Assembly (NCBI GenBank): GCA_037178625.1
Contig: JAWZXG010000043.1
Location: 28,296-92,295 of the forward strand
Reading direction: 5' to 3'
From: Skeletonema tropicum
Lineage: Eukaryota; Bacillariophyta; Thalassiosirophyceae; Thalassiosirales; Thalassiosiraceae
DNA length: 64,000 bases
Numbering within the stretch: position 1 is the stretch's first letter; each line of letters begins with the position of its first letter. Made by a program: the position numbers and the translations under genes. Positions 22,671-37,086 of the stretch are shown here, piece by piece. Under the pieces are notes generated by a model that saw only the letters and a list, made by a program, of their open reading frames with translations, did not search any database and was not told the DNA's origin.

Positions 22671-24728
22671 AGAAGTACTGCTCAGCGTTCTCCGGGCGAG
22701 CTGCGTCTATTAACACACTCGTACCTTCTGGATGGATGAGGCTGATCGTTGATCGTCATGAGTGTCTTCAGCGCAGCGTTGGATGCGTCCGTGCCAACCA
22801 TCATAGAGCCCGCCGCATTAAGGTGGTCGCTTTTTGGGATCTCACATCGTACCAACTGTCATTGACGGCATAAAAGTAAGAGAAGTGTCTTGAGCGAGGG
22901 CCTCTTGGCCGAGCAGTGATTATTGATATCGCTGCAGAATCTACACACGTAACAATTGTCATGAACAGACGGTGCTAGCTGCTGATCGTCTAGGAGTGTA
23001 TTTTGTGAGGGCGACCGCAGGGAGGCCGAACTACTGTGATCGATTATTGTATTAATTGATAGCATTTCAAACGAGGATTCGAAGGGTAGTCTCATTGTCA
23101 TTGCTATCTATCTACGGAGGCCGAGCTGTCTTTATATTGGATTTGGATTGTCGATCTGGGGCCCAATAGCCGGATTGTAGACACCTCTCGAGTTGAGTCG
23201 AATGACAAAAGATCAATATTTGGCCTTGCAACTGCAACTAATCGATAGAGCGCAACGAGAGCTTGCGAATACTGGTCGAATCGTATCAAGCCGATGGAGA
23301 GGACAAGAGTTATGGTTGGATTACTGAATCTGAATGGTCGGTGAGCAAAGAGGGGGGATAGTGTTTACGTTTACTTTGGTTACTTAGTTATATTCATATT
23401 ACATTATTACTTGAATGTCCATGTCCATCTACCATCATCTATCTTCTCTCCTACCATACCATACCTCTCAATCTCAATATAATCCACCCACGTGTTGAGC
23501 ATCCGACAAACAGCCCACCAAATGATGATCGGAATCCATCATGGAGGATTCACCTTCGAAAGCCGTCATAAAGCTTAGCTTTCCTCCTCCTCCTCCGTTG
23601 CTGTTGCCACCACCACTTCCTCTTCCTCCGATCCCCCGTCTCATTGTTGATGAATGCCTCTTGCGTTGATTCCGAAGTACAGATGCAGCATGACGAGCTG
23701 ATATCCTGAGGTGGTTGTGTCTCCTCTCCGCTGACGGATTGTTTGTGGAGGGCGTAGAGTAGAGTTCGAGACGGTCGTCTGCGGTTGGGTCATCATAATT
23801 CAATTCAGTTGTTCGTCAATATCTTGTCTCCTAGAGGTCCAATCAAGACGATGAGTGTCGTTTTGGAAAGCTGAGAGTGAGCTCTTTTGATTGGTTGTAG
23901 TATCAAGGCCAAATATCGATCTTTCGCCAATCGATCCGGTTAAAAACGGGGTAAGTTTCCGCCCAGCTCGGCCAGATCCGGCTTGACATTGAGAATTCCA
24001 CCACTAGACAATAGAGTCCAAATAATAATCCAATTTGACAAATTGACCACCGCTGGAATCGTCTCCTCGAGCTGCATCGATTCGTACCATAATCAGCATT
24101 ACCACTGCCGCCGTCAAACTGTATATTCACTGCTCGGCCAAGGCCCTCACCGTTGACGGTTGACGCTTGCGAAGATCCAATAATAATATTAAGCACAGCT
24201 CGATCTCAAACAGCGACCGGCTTAATGAGGCGATAACATGACAGTTGGCACGAACGTATCCACTAATATATTCTTATTCACTGCTCGAACTCCCTACCGG
24301 TCGCCCGATGGCCCTCGCCCGATGCAGTTGTCGAGATCAGCCTCATCAGGGGCCTCATATCCAAACGCTACGCTGAAGACAGAAGCATTGATCGGCACTG
24401 TCCAATAATAAACGCAGCTCGGCCTCGCTACCGCTCACCCTCGCTCAACACTCTTCTATAAGATCGATGTGGTCAATGATTGGTTGATTGTGGCGAGTGG
24501 GTGATTGGTTGGCACGATAGTTAGTAGTAGAAGTGTCATGTGGCGGTGTTGTGGTTTGGATCTTTGGTTGATTTGAGTTGTGATGGTGAGACATTGACAG
24601 CTTCTCACTTTTTGACCCACACCGAACCGAACCTCAACGAAGCGAGCACAAGCATGGAAGAATCAGTAGTAGCACCTACTGCCGTGCCAACCAAATGGAC
24701 GGTGCTGATCAATGCGATGAATGAAAAG
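22671..24728 (+). repeat. Repeat unit U12 (2058 bp)
   Basis: It has consensus length and no indel was found. Confidence 0.97.
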
Positions 24729-26786
24729 AGAAGTACTGCTCAGCGTTCTCCGGGCGAGCTGCGTCTATTAACACACTCGTACCTTCTGGATGGATGAGGC
24801 TGATCGTTGATCGTCATGAGTGTCTTCAGCGCAGCGTTGGATGCGTCCGTGCCAACCATCATAGAGCCCGCCGCATTAAGGTGGTCGCTTTTTGGGATCT
24901 CACATCGTACCAACTGTCATTGACGGCATAAAAGTAAGAGAAGTGTCTTGAGCGAGGGCCTCTTGGCCGAGCAGTGATTATTGATATCGCTGCAGAATCT
25001 ACACACGTAACAATTGTCATGAACAGACGGTGCTAGCTGCTGATCGTCTAGGAGTGTATTTTGTGAGGGCGACCGCAGGGAGGCCGAACTACTGTGATCG
25101 ATTATTGTATTAATTGATAGCATTTCAAACGAGGATTCGAAGGGTAGTCTCATTGTCATTGCTATCTATCTACGGAGGCCGAGCTGTCTTTATATTGGAT
25201 TTGGATTGTCGATCTGGGGCCCAATAGCCGGATTGTAGACACCTCTCGAGTTGAGTCGAATGACAAAAGATCAATATTTGGCCTTGCAACTGCAACTAAT
25301 CGATAGAGCGCAACGAGAGCTTGCGAATACTGGTCGAATCGTATCAAGCCGATGGAGAGGACAAGAGTTATGGTTGGATTACTGAATCTGAATGGTCGGT
25401 GAGCAAAGAGGGGGGATAGTGTTTACGTTTACTTTGGTTACTTAGTTATATTCATATTACATTATTACTTGAATGTCCATGTCCATCTACCATCATCTAT
25501 CTTCTCTCCTACCATACCATACCTCTCAATCTCAATATAATCCACCCACGTGTTGAGCATCCGACAAACAGCCCACCAAATGATGATCGGAATCCATCAT
25601 GGAGGATTCACCTTCGAAAGCCGTCATAAAGCTTAGCTTTCCTCCTCCTCCTCCGTTGCTGTTGCCACCACCACTTCCTCTTCCTCCGATCCCCCGTCTC
25701 ATTGTTGATGAATGCCTCTTGCGTTGATTCCGAAGTACAGATGCAGCATGACGAGCTGATATCCTGAGGTGGTTGTGTCTCCTCTCCGCTGACGGATTGT
25801 TTGTGGAGGGCGTAGAGTAGAGTTCGAGACGGTCGTCTGCGGTTGGGTCATCATAATTCAATTCAGTTGTTCGTCAATATCTTGTCTCCTAGAGGTCCAA
25901 TCAAGACGATGAGTGTCGTTTTGGAAAGCTGAGAGTGAGCTCTTTTGATTGGTTGTAGTATCAAGGCCAAATATCGATCTTTCGCCAATCGATCCGGTTA
26001 AAAACGGGGTAAGTTTCCGCCCAGCTCGGCCAGATCCGGCTTGACATTGAGAATTCCACCACTAGACAATAGAGTCCAAATAATAATCCAATTTGACAAA
26101 TTGACCACCGCTGGAATCGTCTCCTCGAGCTGCATCGATTCGTACCATAATCAGCATTACCACTGCCGCCGTCAAACTGTATATTCACTGCTCGGCCAAG
26201 GCCCTCACCGTTGACGGTTGACGCTTGCGAAGATCCAATAATAATATTAAGCACAGCTCGATCTCAAACAGCGACCGGCTTAATGAGGCGATAACATGAC
26301 AGTTGGCACGAACGTATCCACTAATATATTCTTATTCACTGCTCGAACTCCCTACCGGTCGCCCGATGGCCCTCGCCCGATGCAGTTGTCGAGATCAGCC
26401 TCATCAGGGGCCTCATATCCAAACGCTACGCTGAAGACAGAAGCATTGATCGGCACTGTCCAATAATAAACGCAGCTCGGCCTCGCTACCGCTCACCCTC
26501 GCTCAACACTCTTCTATAAGATCGATGTGGTCAATGATTGGTTGATTGTGGCGAGTGGGTGATTGGTTGGCACGATAGTTAGTAGTAGAAGTGTCATGTG
26601 GCGGTGTTGTGGTTTGGATCTTTGGTTGATTTGAGTTGTGATGGTGAGACATTGACAGCTTCTCACTTTTTGACCCACACCGAACCGAACCTCAACGAAG
26701 CGAGCACAAGCATGGAAGAATCAGTAGTAGCACCTACTGCCGTGCCAACCAAATGGACGGTGCTGATCAATGCGATGAATGAAAAG
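24729..26786 (+). repeat. Repeat unit U13 (2058 bp)
   Basis: It has consensus length and no indel was found. Confidence 0.97.
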
Positions 26787-28850
26787 AGAAGTACTGCTCA
26801 GCGTTCTCCGGGCGAGCTGCGTCTATTAACACACTCGTACCTTCTGGATGGATGAGGCTGATCGTTGATCGTCATGAGTGTCTTCAGCGCAGCGTTGGAT
26901 GCGTCCGTGCCAACCATCATAGAGCCCGCCGCATTAAGGTGGTCGCTTTTTGGGATCTCACATCGTACCAACTGTCATTGACGGCATAAAAGTAAGAGAA
27001 GTGTCTTGAGCGAGGGCCTCTTGGCCGAGCAGTGATTATTGATATCGCTGCAGAATCTACACACGTAACAATTGTCATGAACAGACGGTGCTAGCTGCTG
27101 ATCGTCTAGGAGTGTATTTTGTGAGGGCGACCGCAGGGAGGCCGAACTACTGTGATCGATTATTGTATTAATTGATAGCATTTCAAACGAGGATTCGAAG
27201 GGTAGTCTCATTGTCATTGCTATCTATCTACGGAGGCCGAGCTGTCTTTATATTGGATTTGGATTGTCGATCTGGGGCCCAATAGCCGGATTGTAGACAC
27301 CTCTCGAGTTGAGTCGAATGACAAAAGATCAATATTTGGCCTTGCAACTGCAACTAATCGATAGAGCGCAACGAGAGCTTGCGAATACTGGTCGAATCGT
27401 ATCAAGCCGATGGAGAGGACAAGAGTTATGGTTGGATTACTATTACTGAATCTGAATGGTCGGTGAGCAAAGAGGGGGGATAGTGTTTACGTTTACTTTG
27501 GTTACTTAGTTATATTCATATTACATTATTACTTGAATGTCCATGTCCATCTACCATCATCTATCTTCTCTCCTACCATACCATACCTCTCAATCTCAAT
27601 ATAATCCACCCACGTGTTGAGCATCCGACAAACAGCCCACCAAATGATGATCGGAATCCATCATGGAGGATTCACCTTCGAAAGCCGTCATAAAGCTTAG
27701 CTTTCCTCCTCCTCCTCCGTTGCTGTTGCCACCACCACTTCCTCTTCCTCCGATCCCCCGTCTCATTGTTGATGAATGCCTCTTGCGTTGATTCCGAAGT
27801 ACAGATGCAGCATGACGAGCTGATATCCTGAGGTGGTTGTGTCTCCTCTCCGCTGACGGATTGTTTGTGGAGGGCGTAGAGTAGAGTTCGAGACGGTCGT
27901 CTGCGGTTGGGTCATCATAATTCAATTCAGTTGTTCGTCAATATCTTGTCTCCTAGAGGTCCAATCAAGACGATGAGTGTCGTTTTGGAAAGCTGAGAGT
28001 GAGCTCTTTTGATTGGTTGTAGTATCAAGGCCAAATATCGATCTTTCGCCAATCGATCCGGTTAAAAACGGGGTAAGTTTCCGCCCAGCTCGGCCAGATC
28101 CGGCTTGACATTGAGAATTCCACCACTAGACAATAGAGTCCAAATAATAATCCAATTTGACAAATTGACCACCGCTGGAATCGTCTCCTCGAGCTGCATC
28201 GATTCGTACCATAATCAGCATTACCACTGCCGCCGTCAAACTGTATATTCACTGCTCGGCCAAGGCCCTCACCGTTGACGGTTGACGCTTGCGAAGATCC
28301 AATAATAATATTAAGCACAGCTCGATCTCAAACAGCGACCGGCTTAATGAGGCGATAACATGACAGTTGGCACGAACGTATCCACTAATATATTCTTATT
28401 CACTGCTCGAACTCCCTACCGGTCGCCCGATGGCCCTCGCCCGATGCAGTTGTCGAGATCAGCCTCATCAGGGGCCTCATATCCAAACGCTACGCTGAAG
28501 ACAGAAGCATTGATCGGCACTGTCCAATAATAAACGCAGCTCGGCCTCGCTACCGCTCACCCTCGCTCAACACTCTTCTATAAGATCGATGTGGTCAATG
28601 ATTGGTTGATTGTGGCGAGTGGGTGATTGGTTGGCACGATAGTTAGTAGTAGAAGTGTCATGTGGCGGTGTTGTGGTTTGGATCTTTGGTTGATTTGAGT
28701 TGTGATGGTGAGACATTGACAGCTTCTCACTTTTTGACCCACACCGAACCGAACCTCAACGAAGCGAGCACAAGCATGGAAGAATCAGTAGTAGCACCTA
28801 CTGCCGTGCCAACCAAATGGACGGTGCTGATCAATGCGATGAATGAAAAG
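26787..28850 (+). repeat. Repeat unit U14 (2064 bp), ATTACT-duplication type
   Basis: The only difference found is the ATTACT duplication near 27436-27447. Eight units of the other type separate it from U6. Confidence 0.97.
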
Positions 28851-30909
28851 AGAAGTACTGCTCAGCGTTCTCCGGGCGAGCTGCGTCTATTAACACACTC
28901 GTACCTTCTGGATGGATGAGGCTGATCGTTGATCGTCATGAGTGTCTTCAGCGCAGCGTTGGATGCGTCCGTGCCAACCATCATAGAGCCCGCCGCATTA
29001 AGGTGGTCGCTTTTTGGGATCTCACATCGTACCAACTGTCATTGACGGCATAAAAGTAAGAGAAGTGTCTTGAGCGAGGGCCTCTTGGCCGAGCAGTGAT
29101 TATTGATATCGCTGCAGAATCTACACACGTAACAATTGTCATGAACAGACGGTGCTAGCTGCTGATCGTCTAGGAGTGTATTTTGTGAGGGCGACCGCAG
29201 GGAGGCCGAACTACTGTGATCGATTATTGTATTAATTGATAGCATTTCAAACGAGGATTCGAAGGGTAGTCTCATTGTCATTGCTATCTATCTACGGAGG
29301 CCGAGCTGTCTTTATATTGGATTTGGATTGTCGATCTGGGGCCCAATAGCCGGATTGTAGACACCTCTCGAGTTGAGTCGAATGACAAAAGATCAATATT
29401 TGGCCTTGCAACTGCAACTAATCGATAGAGCGCAACGAGAGCTTGCGAATACTGGTCGAATCGTATCAAGCCGATGGAGAGGACAAGAGTTATGGTTGGA
29501 TTACTGAATCTGAATGGTCGGTGAGCAAAGAGGGGGGATAGTGTTTACGTTTACTTTGGTTACTTAGTTATATTCATATTACATTATTACTTGAATGTCC
29601 ATGTCCATCTACCATCATCTATCTTCTCTCCTACCATACCATACCTCTCAATCTCAATATAATCCACCCACGTGTTGAGCATCCGACAAACAGCCCACCA
29701 AATGATGATCGGAATCCATCATGGAGGATTCACCTTCGAAAGCCGTCATAAAGCTTAGCTTTCCTCCTCCTCCTCCGTTGCTGTTGCCACCACCACTTCC
29801 TCTTCCTCCGATCCCCCGTCTCATTGTTGATGAATGCCTCTTGCGTTGATTCCGAAGTACAGATGCAGCATGACGAGCTGATATCCTGAGGTGGTTGTGT
29901 CTCCTCTCCGCTGACGGATTGTTTGTGGAGGGCGTAGAGTAGAGTTCGAGACGGTCGTCTGCGGTTGGGTCATCATAATTCAATTCAGTTGTTCGTCAAT
30001 ATCTTGTCTCCTAGAGGTCCAATCAAGACGATGAGTGTCGTTTTGGAAAGCTGAGAGTGAGCTCTTTTGATTGGTTGTAGTATCAAGGCCAAATATCGAT
30101 CTTTCGCCAATCGATCCGGTTTAAAAACGGGGTAAGTTTCCGCCCAGCTCGGCCAGATCCGGCTTGACATTGAGAATTCCACCACTAGACAATAGAGTCC
30201 AAATAATAATCCAATTTGACAAATTGACCACCGCTGGAATCGTCTCCTCGAGCTGCATCGATTCGTACCATAATCAGCATTACCACTGCCGCCGTCAAAC
30301 TGTATATTCACTGCTCGGCCAAGGCCCTCACCGTTGACGGTTGACGCTTGCGAAGATCCAATAATAATATTAAGCACAGCTCGATCTCAAACAGCGACCG
30401 GCTTAATGAGGCGATAACATGACAGTTGGCACGAACGTATCCACTAATATATTCTTATTCACTGCTCGAACTCCCTACCGGTCGCCCGATGGCCCTCGCC
30501 CGATGCAGTTGTCGAGATCAGCCTCATCAGGGGCCTCATATCCAAACGCTACGCTGAAGACAGAAGCATTGATCGGCACTGTCCAATAATAAACGCAGCT
30601 CGGCCTCGCTACCGCTCACCCTCGCTCAACACTCTTCTATAAGATCGATGTGGTCAATGATTGGTTGATTGTGGCGAGTGGGTGATTGGTTGGCACGATA
30701 GTTAGTAGTAGAAGTGTCATGTGGCGGTGTTGTGGTTTGGATCTTTGGTTGATTTGAGTTGTGATGGTGAGACATTGACAGCTTCTCACTTTTTGACCCA
30801 CACCGAACCGAACCTCAACGAAGCGAGCACAAGCATGGAAGAATCAGTAGTAGCACCTACTGCCGTGCCAACCAAATGGACGGTGCTGATCAATGCGATG
30901 AATGAAAAG
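28851..30909 (+). repeat. Repeat unit U15 (2059 bp)
   Basis: There is one extra T at 30120-30122 (TTTAAAAAC), the same change as in U8, U19 and U25. It creates a 130-codon minus-strand frame at 29985-30377. Confidence 0.97.
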
Positions 30910-32967
30910 AGAAGTACTGCTCAGCGTTCTCCGGGCGAGCTGCGTCTATTAACACACTCGTACCTTCTGGATGGATGAGGCTGATCGTTGATCGTCATGA
31001 GTGTCTTCAGCGCAGCGTTGGATGCGTCCGTGCCAACCATCATAGAGCCCGCCGCATTAAGGTGGTCGCTTTTTGGGATCTCACATCGTACCAACTGTCA
31101 TTGACGGCATAAAAGTAAGAGAAGTGTCTTGAGCGAGGGCCTCTTGGCCGAGCAGTGATTATTGATATCGCTGCAGAATCTACACACGTAACAATTGTCA
31201 TGAACAGACGGTGCTAGCTGCTGATCGTCTAGGAGTGTATTTTGTGAGGGCGACCGCAGGGAGGCCGAACTACTGTGATCGATTATTGTATTAATTGATA
31301 GCATTTCAAACGAGGATTCGAAGGGTAGTCTCATTGTCATTGCTATCTATCTACGGAGGCCGAGCTGTCTTTATATTGGATTTGGATTGTCGATCTGGGG
31401 CCCAATAGCCGGATTGTAGACACCTCTCGAGTTGAGTCGAATGACAAAAGATCAATATTTGGCCTTGCAACTGCAACTAATCGATAGAGCGCAACGAGAG
31501 CTTGCGAATACTGGTCGAATCGTATCAAGCCGATGGAGAGGACAAGAGTTATGGTTGGATTACTGAATCTGAATGGTCGGTGAGCAAAGAGGGGGGATAG
31601 TGTTTACGTTTACTTTGGTTACTTAGTTATATTCATATTACATTATTACTTGAATGTCCATGTCCATCTACCATCATCTATCTTCTCTCCTACCATACCA
31701 TACCTCTCAATCTCAATATAATCCACCCACGTGTTGAGCATCCGACAAACAGCCCACCAAATGATGATCGGAATCCATCATGGAGGATTCACCTTCGAAA
31801 GCCGTCATAAAGCTTAGCTTTCCTCCTCCTCCTCCGTTGCTGTTGCCACCACCACTTCCTCTTCCTCCGATCCCCCGTCTCATTGTTGATGAATGCCTCT
31901 TGCGTTGATTCCGAAGTACAGATGCAGCATGACGAGCTGATATCCTGAGGTGGTTGTGTCTCCTCTCCGCTGACGGATTGTTTGTGGAGGGCGTAGAGTA
32001 GAGTTCGAGACGGTCGTCTGCGGTTGGGTCATCATAATTCAATTCAGTTGTTCGTCAATATCTTGTCTCCTAGAGGTCCAATCAAGACGATGAGTGTCGT
32101 TTTGGAAAGCTGAGAGTGAGCTCTTTTGATTGGTTGTAGTATCAAGGCCAAATATCGATCTTTCGCCAATCGATCCGGTTAAAAACGGGGTAAGTTTCCG
32201 CCCAGCTCGGCCAGATCCGGCTTGACATTGAGAATTCCACCACTAGACAATAGAGTCCAAATAATAATCCAATTTGACAAATTGACCACCGCTGGAATCG
32301 TCTCCTCGAGCTGCATCGATTCGTACCATAATCAGCATTACCACTGCCGCCGTCAAACTGTATATTCACTGCTCGGCCAAGGCCCTCACCGTTGACGGTT
32401 GACGCTTGCGAAGATCCAATAATAATATTAAGCACAGCTCGATCTCAAACAGCGACCGGCTTAATGAGGCGATAACATGACAGTTGGCACGAACGTATCC
32501 ACTAATATATTCTTATTCACTGCTCGAACTCCCTACCGGTCGCCCGATGGCCCTCGCCCGATGCAGTTGTCGAGATCAGCCTCATCAGGGGCCTCATATC
32601 CAAACGCTACGCTGAAGACAGAAGCATTGATCGGCACTGTCCAATAATAAACGCAGCTCGGCCTCGCTACCGCTCACCCTCGCTCAACACTCTTCTATAA
32701 GATCGATGTGGTCAATGATTGGTTGATTGTGGCGAGTGGGTGATTGGTTGGCACGATAGTTAGTAGTAGAAGTGTCATGTGGCGGTGTTGTGGTTTGGAT
32801 CTTTGGTTGATTTGAGTTGTGATGGTGAGACATTGACAGCTTCTCACTTTTTGACCCACACCGAACCGAACCTCAACGAAGCGAGCACAAGCATGGAAGA
32901 ATCAGTAGTAGCACCTACTGCCGTGCCAACCAAATGGACGGTGCTGATCAATGCGATGAATGAAAAG
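30910..32967 (+). repeat. Repeat unit U16 (2058 bp)
   Basis: It has consensus length and no indel was found. Confidence 0.97.
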
Positions 32968-35027
32968 AGAAGTACTGCTCAGCGTTCTCCGGGCGAGCTG
33001 CGTCTATTAACACACTCGTACCTTCTGGATGGATGAGGCTGATCGTTGATCGTCATGAGTGTCTTCAGCGCAGCGTTTGGATGCGTCCGTGCCAACCATC
33101 ATAGAGCCCGCCGCATTAAGGTGGTCGCTTTTTGGGATCTCACATCGTACCAACTGTCATTGACGGCATAAAAGTAAGAGAAGTGTCTTGAGCGAGGGCC
33201 TCTTGGCCGAGCAGTGATTATTGATATCGCTGCAGAATCTACACACGTAACAATTGTCATGAACAGACGGTGCTAGCTGCTGATCGTCTAGGAGTGTATT
33301 TTGTGAGGGCGACCGCAGGGAGGCCGAACTACTGTGATCGATTATTGTATTAATTGATAGCATTTCAAACGAGGATTCGAAGGGTAGTCTCATTGTCATT
33401 GCTATCTATCTACGGAGGCCGAGCTGTCTTTATATTGGATTTGGATTGTCGATCTGGGGCCCAATAGCCGGATTGTAGACACCTCTCGAGTTGAGTCGAA
33501 TGACAAAAGATCAATATTTGGCCTTGCAACTGCAACTAATCGATAGAGCGCAACGAGAGCTTGCGAATACTGGTCGAATCGTATCAAGCCGATGGAGAGG
33601 ACAAGAGTTATGGTTGGATTACTGAATCTGAATGGTCGGTGAGCAAAGAGGGGGGATAGTGTTTACGTTTACTTTGGTTACTTAGTTATATTCATATTAC
33701 ATTATTACTTGAATGTCCATGTCCATCTACCATCATCTATCTTCTCTCCTACCATACCATACCTCTCAATCTCAATATAATCCACCCACGTGTTGAGCAT
33801 CCGACAAACAGCCCACCAAATGATGATCGGAATCCATCATGGAGGATTCACCTTCGAAAGCCGTCATAAAGCTTAGCTTTCCTCCTCCTCCTCCGTTGCT
33901 GTTGCCACCACCACTTCCTCTTCCTCCGATCCCCCGTCTCATTGTTGATGAATGCCTCTTGCGTTGATTCCGAAGTACAGATGCAGCATGACGAGCTGAT
34001 ATCCTGAGGTGGTTGTGTCTCCTCTCCGCTGACGGATTGTTTGTGGAGGGCGTAGAGTAGAGTTCGAGACGGTCGTCTGCGGTTGGGTCATCATAATTCA
34101 ATTCAGTTGTTCGTCAATATCTTGTCTCCTAGAGGTCCAATCAAGACGATGAGTGTCGTTTTGGAAAGCTGAGAGTGAGCTCTTTTGATTGGTTGTAGTA
34201 TCAAGGCCAAATATCGATCTTTCGCCAATCGATCCGGTTAAAAACGGGGTAAGTTTCCGCCCAGCTCGGCCAGATCCGGCTTGACATTGAGAATTCCACC
34301 ACTAGACAATAGAGTCCAAATAATAATCCAATTTGACAAATTGACCACCGCTGGAATCGTCTCCTCGAGCTGCATCGATTCGTACCATAATCAGCATTAC
34401 CACTGCCGCCGTCAAACTGTATATTCACTGCTCGGCCAAGGCCCTCACCGTTGACGGTTGACGCTTGCGAAGATCCAATAATAATATTAAGCACAGCTCG
34501 ATCTCAAACAGCGACCGGCTTAATGAGGCGATAACATGACAGTTGGCACGAACGTATCCACTAATATATTCTTATTCACTGCTCGAAACTCCCTACCGGT
34601 CGCCCGATGGCCCTCGCCCGATGCAGTTGTCGAGATCAGCCTCATCAGGGGCCTCATATCCAAACGCTACGCTGAAGACAGAAGCATTGATCGGCACTGT
34701 CCAATAATAAACGCAGCTCGGCCTCGCTACCGCTCACCCTCGCTCAACACTCTTCTATAAGATCGATGTGGTCAATGATTGGTTGATTGTGGCGAGTGGG
34801 TGATTGGTTGGCACGATAGTTAGTAGTAGAAGTGTCATGTGGCGGTGTTGTGGTTTGGATCTTTGGTTGATTTGAGTTGTGATGGTGAGACATTGACAGC
34901 TTCTCACTTTTTGACCCACACCGAACCGAACCTCAACGAAGCGAGCACAAGCATGGAAGAATCAGTAGTAGCACCTACTGCCGTGCCAACCAAATGGACG
35001 GTGCTGATCAATGCGATGAATGAAAAG
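32968..35027 (+). repeat. Repeat unit U17 (2060 bp)
   Basis: It has one extra T at 33076-33078 and one extra A at 34586-34588. Confidence 0.97.
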
Positions 35028-37086
35028 AGAAGTACTGCTCAGCGTTCTCCGGGCGAGCTGCGTCTATTAACACACTCGTACCTTCTGGATGGATGAGGCT
35101 GATCGTTGATCGTCATGAGTGTCTTCAGCGCAGCGTTGGATGCGTCCGTGCCAACCATCATAGAGCCCGCCGCATTAAGGTGGTCGCTTTTTGGGATCTC
35201 ACATCGTACCAACTGTCATTGACGGCATAAAAGTAAGAGAAGTGTCTTGAGCGAGGGCCTCTTGGCCGAGCAGTGATTATTGATATCGCTGCAGAATCTA
35301 CACACGTAACAATTGTCATGAACAGACGGTGCTAGCTGCTGATCGTCTAGGAGTGTATTTGTGAGGGCGACCGCAGGGAGGCCGAACTACTGTGATCGAT
35401 TATTGTATTAATTGATAGCATTTCAAACGAGGATTCGAAGGGTAGTCTCATTGTCATTGCTATCTATCTACGGAGGCCGAGCTGTCTTTATATTGGATTT
35501 GGATTGTCGATCTGGGGCCCAATAGCCGGATTGTAGACACCTCTCGAGTTGAGTCGAATGACAAAAGATCAATATTTGGCCTTGCAACTGCAACTAATCG
35601 ATAGAGCGCAACGAGAGCTTGCGAATACTGGTCGAATCGTATCAAGCCGATGGAGAGGACAAGAGTTATGGTTGGATTACTGAATCTGAATGGTCGGTGA
35701 GCAAAGAGGGGGGATAGTGTTTACGTTTACTTTGGTTACTTAGTTATATTCATATTACATTATTACTTGAATGTCCATGTCCATCTACCATCATCTATCT
35801 TCTCTCCTACCATACCATACCTCTCAATCTCAATATAATCCACCCACGTGTTGAGCATCCGACAAACAGCCCACCAAATGATGATCGGAATCCATCATGG
35901 AGGATTCACCTTCGAAAGCCGTCATAAAGCTTAGCTTTCCTCCTCCTCCTCCGTTGCTGTTGCCACCACCACTTCCTCTTCCTCCGATCCCCCGTCTCAT
36001 TGTTGATGAATGCCTCTTGCGTTGATTCCGAAGTACAGATGCAGCATGACGAGCTGATATCCTGAGGTGGTTGTGTCTCCTCTCCGCTGACGGATTGTTT
36101 GTGGAGGGCGTAGAGTAGAGTTCGAGACGGTCGTCTGCGGTTGGGTCATCATAATTCAATTCAGTTGTTCGTCAATATCTTGTCTCCTAGAGGTCCAATC
36201 AAGACGATGAGTGTCGTTTTGGAAAGCTGAGAGTGAGCTCTTTTGATTGGTTGTAGTATCAAGGCCAAATATCGATCTTTCGCCAATCGATCCGGTTTTA
36301 AAAACGGGGTAAGTTTCCGCCCAGCTCGGCCAGATCCGGCTTGACATTGAGAATTCCACCACTAGACAATAGAGTCCAAATAATAATCCAATTTGACAAA
36401 TTGACCACCGCTGGAATCGTCTCCTCGAGCTGCATCGATTCGTACCATAATCAGCATTACCACTGCCGCCGTCAAACTGTATATTCACTGCTCGGCCAAG
36501 GCCCTCACCGTTGACGGTTGACGCTTGCGAAGATCCAATAATAATATTAAGCACAGCTCGATCTCAAACAGCGACCGGCTTAATGAGGCGATAACATGAC
36601 AGTTGGCACGAACGTATCCACTAATATATTCTTATTCACTGCTCGAACTCCCTACCGGTCGCCCGATGGCCCTCGCCCGATGCAGTTGTCGAGATCAGCC
36701 TCATCAGGGGCCTCATATCCAAACGCTACGCTGAAGACAGAAGCATTGATCGGCACTGTCCAATAATAAACGCAGCTCGGCCTCGCTACCGCTCACCCTC
36801 GCTCAACACTCTTCTATAAGATCGATGTGGTCAATGATTGGTTGATTGTGGCGAGTGGGTGATTGGTTGGCACGATAGTTAGTAGTAGAAGTGTCATGTG
36901 GCGGTGTTGTGGTTTGGATCTTTGGTTGATTTGAGTTGTGATGGTGAGACATTGACAGCTTCTCACTTTTTGACCCACACCGAACCGAACCTCAACGAAG
37001 CGAGCACAAGCATGGAAGAATCAGTAGTAGCACCTACTGCCGTGCCAACCAAATGGACGGTGCTGATCAATGCGATGAATGAAAAG
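35028..37086 (+). repeat. Repeat unit U18 (2059 bp)
   Basis: One T is lost at 35358-35360, which breaks the 80-codon minus frame. Two T are gained at 36296-36299 in the TTAAAAAC hotspot, which opens the longest frame of the window (132 codons, 36156-36554, minus). Confidence 0.97.

Noticed and set aside
36156..36554. 130-132-codon minus frames in U8, U15, U18 and U19
   Set aside because: They appear only because of T insertions at the T2A5 hotspot that join two frames; the majority of copies do not have them.
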